Shown: positions 1-9,803 of the stretch, in pieces
How positions within the stretch are numbered: the first letter of the stretch is position 1
Layout of the letters: each line of letters starts with the position of its first letter
From: Dunaliella salina
Lineage: Eukaryota; Chlorophyta; Chlorophyceae; Chlamydomonadales; Dunaliellaceae
Assembly: GCA_002284615.2 (NCBI GenBank)
Contig: MU069991.1
Span: forward strand, 88,749-122,265
Direction of reading: 5' to 3'
Length of the DNA stretch: 33,517 bases
Program-made: the position numbers and the translations under genes
The notes under the pieces: generated by a model
The model's database searches: none
What the model was told of the DNA's origin: nothing
Seen by the model: the letters and a program-made list of their open reading frames with translations, nothing else

Positions 1-262
1 CGTGTCTAGTACAAGGGGAGCAAGGGAGAAATGTGCAAATAAATCGTATGACGCTTCGGTGCACGCTTACTCGTTTCACATGACTATGTTAAACAACAAA
101 CCAGGAACGAAAGATAAACCGGCAAACAAATATCGAAAAATTGTTTGCACTTTATATGAAAGCTCCGGTGTCAACGAGTAAGGATTGCAATTGATAGACT
201 GTGGAGTCAGCAGGCTTTCTTGAAGCTGACATGCAACACAATCAAGCCCAGGAATGTTATGG
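1..262. repeat. Dispersed repeat C, copy 1
   Basis: This stretch is nearly identical to 9449-9710; both begin CGTGTCTAGTACAAGGGG and run to a CAATCAAGCCCAGG(A/G)ATG end. A few small indels and substitutions separate the copies, the densest around 140-165. This copy lies about 230 bp upstream of the first gene's start codon, so it may sit in or next to its promoter region. Its left end may continue beyond the window. No coding capacity is conserved between the copies. Confidence 0.9.
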
Positions 263-492
263 CTCGAGAATCGGGGAAGAATCCTGCCCCCAGGATGACT
301 GCATGCCATCTGTGAGTGTTCTAGGACCTTGAGCAGGAGGCATACCTTGTAATGCCCAGTCTACATGCATGTGTTCCTCTGGCTCAACCAGCTTCCTTGT
401 CAGCATCCAGACCTAAGGCATCGAGTCTCCATCGCGCCTACTGCTCATTCTCCCAGAGTATTGGTGCAGAGGACTTTGCCTGGGACCCCACC

Positions 493-813
493 ATGGCCGC
501 TTGCTGTATTGAGGACATCAAGAACCAGCGCAAGGGAGATGCGGTCCGCCAGAAGCTGCTTGCTGTAGATCCCACTCGCTTGCGAGCTCCTGTCATAAGC
601 ACCAGCATACCTCCCGCAGCGCTTGCCCCAGGCAGTACACAGACTGAAGTAATGGAAGCAGCAGGTGAAGAGGGAGGACAGAGTGAGGATGAGGAGCTTG
701 CCGCATTGAGGGTCAGGAGGAAGGGGGAACTGCAGCAGCGCATGCAGCAGAACTTCCGGGCCCAGGCACAAGGTTTTGGGCAGCTAAACGATGTATCTGG
801 GGCACAGCTCATG
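493..813 (+). CDS. Exon 1, phosducin-like gene
   Basis: Encodes 107 residues from the Kozak-like ATG at 493 to the donor ATG|GTGCGT at 814 (phase 0). It contains a Ser/Glu-rich acidic stretch and then the charged helix ELAALRVRRKGELQQRM typical of the segment before the thioredoxin domain. The frame is open upstream to 352, so the true start could be there or in an earlier exon. Confidence 0.75.
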
Positions 814-3800
814 GTGCGTTGCTTTTTCAGCACGGCCTTATTTGTGGTTTGTCAAGTGAAGTGACGGGAGGCCTGCAGTATCCCTCCCCTGTATTGTGAA
901 AGGGGTGCAGGGAGACAAGTCTTGGGATGTGGGGTCTTCTGGTTACCAACCTGCACAGCCAGGTTGTTGCCCTGTGCATAGCAGAGTCTCCTGTTTGCTC
1001 TGCTTGAGTAAATGTTCCAAGATGTCTTGTGTTTAAAAGGGTTTGAAAAGCTGGGTGCAAGGGGGCAGGATCTCAGTTGCATGAGCTGCTTCTAGTCAAC
1101 TACAATTTTAGGGCATGGAGTTTCTCAGCTAGGAAGTTTGGAATCTCTCATGCTTTCCAGGAGCGCTTGAAGTCTTCGAGTGGCTGCTCAGTGTGCCACT
1201 GCTCAGTGGAGGGTTTTGAGGTAAGGGTGTAAATGGGTTTACAAGGATGAATCCTTCAGTCAAGACATGCGACTGCTAGCCTGCTTGTAAAGAACAATTG
1301 ATTCATGAAGGAAAAAAGAGAGATTGAGAAGCCGCTGCTGCTGCATGTGTTCCGCGAGCAACTGTCATCAATCTTCAAGTAATGGTCCTTGGAGTGATGA
1401 ATCTTCAAGTGCTTGTCTGTTTTCTTGCTTGTATGAGATGAACAAAGTGTGCAAGTGCCACAGTCTCATCAGAAAGAGTGTGTTTCTAGCATTTGAGTTT
1501 CGTCTGATGCTGTGAACACTGTCCTTCTGGCCTTGTAGATTCTTAGCTGCTCTCGCTGCATCTGGGGTCACAGCGAGGGTCTCCTTGTATGATTTTGAGT
1601 GCTTCATTGAGATACCAATAAGTAATGCTAAAAATTTGTGCGCAAAGGTCAGGGTCAAGTGTGCATTTGCTGTGGCACTTGTGAGGTTCCAGAGAGCTTT
1701 CATAAGACAGGGTCCATCCAGAGGAAGAAACTCCCAGCACGTAAACCCGGGATTTTAACTCTAGAGCCCTTGGCTGCCGCTGCTCTCATGTTCCAGTGTT
1801 TCCAGTTTTGATGGCAGCAGCTCGTAAAGAGGCTTGAGGTAAAGGCTCTGAAGTGCACATACTGAAATTAAGTTGTGGTGCTCACCCATGCTTGTGACAG
1901 ATCAGACCTGAGCAAGATCTTAGTTTGATTTGTTTGTGTGATGTTTTATGAAACACTGAAAGAAGTGAAATGCTGATTTTACAAAGGCTGGGGCATGCAG
2001 GGATTAGCTACCTGGACTCCAAGATGTGGTGGCAGCCCAAAAAAACAGAAACAGCAGCAACATTGTCTTGGGCTCTTCCTCATCACCGCTGGACATTGTC
2101 ACTCATTGTTTTCAACTTTGCAGCCCTCAAACCAGTTGGACCAACACCTCGAAGCCCTGGCTCACCAATACCGAGGCACCCTGTTCTTGCGCACACTTGT
2201 GGGGCGCAAGTCACCACTGAAGGCTCAGCTCAGCTTACCCTGCTTGCCAGGTGGGTTGTGAGACCTTAACCAGCTCATTACTCAGGGAAAATCCTGTTTT
2301 CTTTCCGTTCTGGAATGCAATTTTCTCAATGCATGCAGAACTATGGCGGCGGCATTCCACTCGTTCTTTGGGGTGTGGGGGGGGGGGGGGGGGGGGGCCT
2401 GCGTGCTATCCACGCGGATCACCTGAACTTATTGGAATGCATAGGTGCGGGTCCCCCTGATGGAATGAATTGCTGTCCTGACCTTCGTGTGATTTGCTTG
2501 TGGCTCTGCATGTCGCTTGTTGTTTGCTGTGGAAATTCTGTCTGCACACTCACCTTTTGACCTGGCATCGAATCAGGCCTGAAGGACCACATCCTGGCAT
2601 GTGCTAATGCGGCAGCACCCTTTGACTAGAGCTCTGACGGAACCAAGAATTAGAGGCACACTCTGACAGAGGAGTAAATGCTTGCATGTGGACACCTGAT
2701 TTGAAAAACGTGATGGAGGAAACAAAGCCGGATGATGCTCTCATGCAAAGGCTAGGGGGAACGAGTCGCTCCCTGTGTTGTTGATCTCAGTGTGTGCTCT
2801 TGGATGCCCTTCTAAGAATGCTTCAGATGTGGTTTTTGAAGAACAGAATTCCATCAACCTGCTGGCTGTTTAATGAGTACGGCAAATGTGAATGATTGAA
2901 TGAATGAATGAATGCTGCTTTGTTCTGCTCCTTATCCATGTCTGCTCTTCATCCCTCTGCTCCTGCATCTTGAACTGCTAATTTCTATGTGCTACCTATC
3001 CGTATTTGCTCCCGCATCTTGATCTGCTCTCTATCCCTATCTGCTCATGCATCTTGGCCTGCTCCTTATCCTCATCTGCTCCTGCATCTTGACCTGCTCC
3101 TTATCCCTCTCTGCTCCTGCATCTCAATTGGCTCCCTAGCCATATCTGCTCCTGCATCTCGATCTGCTCTTTATCCCTATCTGCTCCTGCATCTTGACTC
3201 GCTCCTTATTTGTGCTTGCTCCAGCATCTTGATCAGCTCTTTATCCTCATCTGCTCCGGCATCTTCCCTATCCCTACCTGCTCCCTATCCCTATCTGCTC
3301 CTGCATGTCAATCTAATCCCAATCTCTATATGCTCGTGCATCTTGATCTACTCTTTATCCATATCTGCTGCATCTCATTCTGCTCTTTGTCCCCATCTGC
3401 TCCTGCGTTTGACCTGCTCCTTACCGTGTCTGCTCCTGCATTTTGATCTGCTTTTTATTCCTATTTGCTCCCGCACCTTTGGCCTGCTCTTTTTCCATAT
3501 CTGCTCCTGCATCTCGATCTGCTCTTTATCCTTTCTGCTCCTCCACCTTGACTTGGTCCTCATCCCTATGTACTCCTGCATCTTGACCTGCTCTCTCTCC
3601 ATGTCTGCTCCTGCATCTTGATCTGCTTTATCCCTATTTGCTCCTGTATCTTGTTTTGCTCATTATCCCCATGCTCATGCCCTTCGTGCATACAGCCCTG
3701 GTGTGTTTCCGAAATGGAGCGGTGGTGGGACGCACGGGGCTCCTCACCTTTGGTCCACCTGACGATGTTTTAGAAGAGCTGGTGAGTCTGTGGTACAGGG

Positions 3801-6800
3801 ACTAGCTTGTAGTCATCATGCTATGTGATGGCATGGGTTGGTGTTGCAGGTATTGTTGCCAAGTATTTCACAAGAAAGAATGTGTTTACAAGCCGTGCAG
3901 GTAGCAGGTAGCAGGTACCACGTGACCAGACGCGGCGCGCTTGGCTCTTAAGATGGTATTTGGGGGTCTTGTCACCGGCGGTTTTAAATTTTATTTGGAC
4001 ACTTGAAGTACTTAGGAAGATTTCTGTGACCTCACAAGCGCCATAGCAGATGTAACGCTTGACCCGCTTCGTGCGCTTGTAAACTTATTGAAACGCATGA
4101 AAACGTTTGACATAATTACAATGAATGTATTATGTAATTCAAGCACAGCCCGGCGATGATCCCAGGTGGTCGGAAAATGACAAATTGCCGTCCAACCACC
4201 CCACACAAGCCTCGTGCCCTCGTGCTCTCATTTAATTTAATTCGTATGAATGAATGATCGAATGAAATATTCAAAAATCCACAAGGGCAGCAGCCTGGAA
4301 ATGACCTGGTGTGCTAAGGGAACACACTTGCACAAAGCACACCCTTTCGCTGCAAGTTACGCATACGATGCATATCTCGATAACATTATTGTTAAATTGA
4401 TTAATTAATTTACATTGCCAGCGCGGCTTGTCAGGTAACTGCACTGATTGCCAATTGCATTCACTGTAGGGGTGTTCCACCCCAGACCAAGTTGCTCCAA
4501 TGCCATTTTTGACTTAGTGAACGGTTTTCTGGTGTAAAATGGGGCAGCAAAACTGGTCTCAGAATCTGGGATGGTGCAGTGGCTGGGGAGATACAGGAGG
4601 TGGGAGGCCAGAGATAGTCCAGACCCCCTTCCCCAAAAGCACGTGGAGCTCAATTTAAGATGTCGAGCTCGTTAAATGCAAATTAAAAAGTCCGTCTGCA
4701 CTCGTTTTATGAGCCCCGGTGCACCAGCTGTCGGGTCAGAAATTTGACAGGTTCAGCGGTATCTCTTCCTGACGGGCCACCAAACTCGCCGCTTTTGGGG
4801 GACGAGTACTTTTTGTTAATCAATGAATCATTGTTTAAATTTTGGGGCAGCAAATCCGCATAGCTGGAGCGCAAGCAGCTGTCGCGGAGGTTTGACCAGC
4901 AGGAAGGAGCATCCTGGAGCCTGCAGCAGCTCGGACAGCCTACCCCACCCTGTCACATACATGCTCCAAGACATGAGGAGGGACATCCTGCGGCCAGGCT
5001 GCTTCAGCTGCAGGCTGTGGACATGATGAGTGGGTGGCATGGTATATCGCACATGCATGCATGCCCCTTGAGGCCAGGGAGCACCTCTGCAGCACACCTG
5101 ACACCACCCCTGCATGCTCATCACCAAAACGCAAAACGCTGGACAGTTGACCATGCGCAGCCCCAAACCTTGCAGGCCCTGGGTTGTGGGGTGGCTCTGG
5201 GCACCTGTCAGGTCCGGGTGAGGCATGCAAGAGCTTGGGATGTGCAAATTTTCGTTTTGGCGAGACCTCCACCTTCAGCATTCTACCACACCCTGAATGC
5301 ATTTACCCCTGAAAAAGGAGCATGTTTTCCCAGCAGGCACCCACACACCTGCACACTCCCAATTTCCCACACACAACCCCTTCAAATCACCATGCTGGAC
5401 CCCTATGCCGAGTTTCGTGCCAAAACAATCATCCTGGAGGCACTTAATGCGCTAAAACCCATTTGTTGTGTCAGCACTTAGGCAAACGAGCACCTCAGAA
5501 AGGGGGTAATTCTTAAAGTCATACATTTTGGTCAAGTAGCACACCGTTGGAAACCTTGTGATGTCAGAAAAGGTTTGCACAAAAATTGCCCAAAAATATT
5601 GCCTGGCTGGTCAGGGGGGGGCTCAAACGTACATTTTAAGCATTTAAAAGCCACAATTATGGCATGCATCAGCCTGGCATGCATCAGCCTTGGGCAAGAC
5701 TGTTCCCGCCCCATTTTGCTCACGCTATCGTATTATACTATGCCAAGAACCTATGCCAAGTCAGGAACAGGGAAACAGCACTCCACATCTTTTATGCCAT
5801 GTTTTGAATGGGCAAAGTGGCCAAAATGGGCAAAAAACACACATTTTCCAGGCCAGGCAAGCCCAAACTGGGATTGTTTCCCACAAGCAGCAAACCTTCA
5901 GGTAGGTCTTAATCTAAGGTACCCATAAAACCAAAATGACAAGATTTGGGCTGTTCCCTGGCCAATTATTAAAGATTATGCATGGAACCCCATGATCTGA
6001 TCTGAAATGAAGGTGGGAGCTCCCCTGAGACCCCCCCTGGGCTGATTTTCGAAATGCCAACTTTGCAGCCCTTAATATTTACCAAATGTGCACCTATTGT
6101 CAAATTTTCAAGTCATTTGGTGAAAGTCACCTCGGGACGTGAACACCCCTACACTGACGAAGTAACGATGGAGTCCTGTATGGCAAATAAAGAATGTGTT
6201 TGCCAATTGCACTCACTGACAAAGTAACGATGGAGTCCTGTTTGGCAAATGTCGCCCTTAGTTGCCAACACTTGCTGTCGTAGCCTTTTGCGCAGAATTC
6301 TGGCGTGCTTTGAGGAAATGGAAGCCCTCAGCAGTGCTTGGAGTCTGACAACTGTGAAAAGCTGCAATGAACTGGCGTCTGGTTTCAAGGCTGGCGTACA
6401 AGCCTTGAAGGAGGAAAACATTTCTTTGACCAGCATGAAGAGTCGGGCCATTTTTTGTATGGCGACCAAACAATTTACAGTCGTACAACAATAGCTAAAC
6501 TACAAAACCTGAACAGGTCTTCTACACTGATGCAACATGTTCAGTTTACTACTTTCTTGTGACTACACAAAATGGAAGAAATGAGTTTTTACAACCGATC
6601 TCGGATGTCAGGAAGCCTAAATACTGACCCAGCAACACAGGAAAAAGCGCAGGAAGCATGCACCTCTGTAAATGCTTATGCGTTGCTCTGATTTTAGGTT
6701 TGTGGGGTTCCATGTGTCGCAAGGCTTGTGGTCTCACAGATTTTGTGGCAACACTCGTGGGGTTTGTACCTGGGCGTTGCTTGCATTCGATTGAACTCAA

Positions 6801-8689
6801 AGACAGTGGAGTCCACAATTCATTTGTTGGCCTGTGGCTTTGTGGACTGAAGAGGTGGAAGAGCTTGTGACATGGGTAGGCCTGTTAGTGCTTGGGTTTG
6901 CCAAACCTACCAAGCTTTCACTGACACAGTGTCCGGCACATCCATGGCCTTCCCTCTGCTTGCATTAAGATTGCTTTACTGTGGGCGCCACAAACAATGC
7001 CGAATTTGGGTGTAATCCTGCTGACACGTGTAACGCACTTCTGAGTACGGGGATCTGCTTGTTTGGAACAAAGGTCTGGTTTGGCATTTTAATGGTATCT
7101 GAATTTTGCTCAGGTCAAGCTCTGTGTGTCAAAGACTGGCATTTTTTAATCTGGCTATGTCAACACGTATTTTGAGAGGGCAAATTTTTTTTCCCGATGA
7201 CATGTGTGATCATTATAGGGCTTGTCCCTAACTCCTGCATGTCCTGGTCACCCCTTTTCAGAGGGCCTTGTGAGGGGCTCAAACTGGAGCACTGAGCACT
7301 TGCAGAGCCAGCAGGTAGTATTGCAAGTGGTTTTATGTATTTGTTAGGGCCCCTGATGCTTGTTGAATTTCGGACCCACAGGGAGGTGCAAAAAGGTGAG
7401 GAGATCCGTCCAGTCCCTGATAGGTCACCATGTCCATAGTTTGTCCTGGCTGATGCTCAGGGTTGTCAGCATCAACTGTGATACCGTGGTCCATCACATT
7501 GGGAACCAGGGAGGAGCTGCTGCGCAGCGCAAAATGCCTGGTATCAATTTCCTCCAAAATTGTCACTCAAGGAGACGCATCCCTGAGAGCCAGCGTTGTT
7601 TTCATGGCGTTTTACACAAACCAAAAGGGCCGGGTTTTTTGTGAATCTGCTTGTATGTGCAGTGTGCGCAATGTTGGGCTCAGTAGAAGCGGAGTCCCCG
7701 CAGGGCCGGTTACTGCATGAGCAAGGTCCAGACAACAATCTTGCTTACCAAGCCACCAGTCCTGCGGGCCTTTGCTTGTAATGGGTCCAACATCATGCAT
7801 TGCTGCATGCTACACCCTACAAGCGAAGCAGCCGCTGGTCCTGCAGGTGACGAGGTTGTAAGGGAAAGGAGGCCTCCGTCAGTCAAAACGGCTGACTGCA
7901 AGCCACAGGTCCTGCAGGCTCTTGCTTGTACTGGGTCCATCGCAATGCCTCAGAAGGGAATGGAGGATGTGCCTCGTCGACATACCCCCTTTGCCTCTGT
8001 TCTGCAGCTCCCAGAGCAACCTTGGCAAGTTCAGAGCTTGACGTCTTTCAGTCCACAAAACCAAAGGCTGCAGGTGCATCAGAGTCTCTGCCCAAACAGG
8101 GGTGGGCGAGGGTGATCTTTGGAGTGGTTGCGATGGAAAGGAGCAGCCTTGACTCCTTTTTGATAAGATTTTGGGAGGATTTTTGAGATAATGGAGACGA
8201 AGAGGAGTAGCCAGGACTCACTCCTGGTGAGCATCATGAGCTGCTGGTTAAATGGTTAGGCAATGGTGATGAGCAGGATGGCTGGGAGCCTGAAAGAGGT
8301 GTCTCCATGCACAATGTTTCCAAAATTTACCATGACTATCTCAGGGGTCTCCCCGCCCATCAAGGAAATTGATTTGCCAGGGTTCGTGAGCTCTCACAGC
8401 TGCCACTGGTTGTGGGGCAGCGCGTTGCTGCTGGTCATTGGGCACCTGGTATTTGTGCAAATCCCAACAGAGACCTTTCTCGGTCAAGACATTTCCCAGC
8501 AAAGTCTGGTGAGATGCGCTGTACAGTCTTCCAGGCTCTCCGGACTTTCGGACAATCAAAAATGCAGTTGGGAGTACATAGCGAACGCTTGGCAAATGCG
8601 CACTGGCACATTGGTGCACTTAGGGTTGTTTTGCCCGTTAGTCAACGATGCCCAACACACAATGGCAGGACCCCCCAACACACATACAC

Positions 8690-8755
<66 letters not shown>

Positions 8756-9716
8756 CACAGGAACAGGAACAGGGAACCTGTCAGGCACACAGGTCACACA
8801 TGACAATGAACGTCAGCATCTAGCTCACTCAATGAATGTGATAAGTGCAACACCCCTGAGAGATGAGTAGTGCAGTGCTCGACAAGTGCTGGCCGCAATT
8901 ATTCAACCATTGGTAAGCCACCATGCACACATCATGATGGTGAGCCATTTGGATGGTTCCCTCACAGCAAAGGAAATGTGCCTGGATGAGTTGCAAATGC
9001 TGCTTGAGTATGCATACACTACACACCCATCACCCCCCACACCATCCCCCCACACGAACGTAAGTGCACCCACCAAATGTAAGCATGTGCACTCACGCCC
9101 AGAGGATGCAGCCATCCTGCCTGCTTTTTGCTCAGGCATGCATGCAATTGTGTTCACGCATCACAGCCACGGCCTGTATCACCAGTGCAAACCTTCAATG
9201 CCAGCAACACACCTGATGGCGCAGGAGGATAAGCCTCCTTCGCCCACTGCAATCAACTCGAGCTCAGCGCAACTCCGGCCTTTGGAGGATTCACTTGCTT
9301 CCTTCAAGAGCCTGTTGTGCAAACCCAGGGCCTTGAGTGCGCTGGCGGTTGCCTTGCTTGGCAGGGATGTGTTGGGCTTTGAAGTTGTGCACGCCATGGT
9401 GACGCCTTTTGTACCGGTCTTTGACCCAGTTTGACCCAGCTCAAAACCGTGTCTAGTACAAGGGGAGCAAGGGAGAAATGTGCAAATAAATCGTATGACG
9501 CTTCGGTGCACGCTTACTCGTTTCACATGACTATGTTAAACAACAACCAGGAACGAAAGATAAAACCGGCAAAAAAACATCGAAAAATTGTTTGCTGTAT
9601 TGGGAAGCTCCGGTGTCAACGAGTAAGGATTGCAGTTGATAGACTGTGGAGTCAGCAGGCTTTCCTGAAGCTGACATGCAACACAATCAAGCCCAGGGAT
9701 GTAATGGGAACACCNN

Positions 9717-9803
<87 letters not shown>

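Noticed and set aside
2989..3621. 210-codon open frame in the 35-bp repeat.
   Set aside because: It arises from a stop-free unit whose period shifts frame; all three frames are equally open and it lies inside an intron.
3850..3951. A possible exon 5 right after exon 4 (acceptor GGTGTTGCAG, 33 codons to a TAA).
   Set aside because: The peptide has no family resemblance, whereas 11214-11321 continues the expected helix (DDVLEEL-VVDYLKRLGVL) in phase and leads to a well-formed acidic C-terminus.
6249..6494. 81-codon open frame that looks helical (FEEMEALSSAWSLTTVKSC).
   Set aside because: No family resemblance, no matching splice pairs, and the opposite strand is equally open; it lies in intron 4.
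8886..9434. 182-codon open frame in block B.
   Set aside because: The second copy at 9803-10425 does not preserve the frame and no motif is seen.
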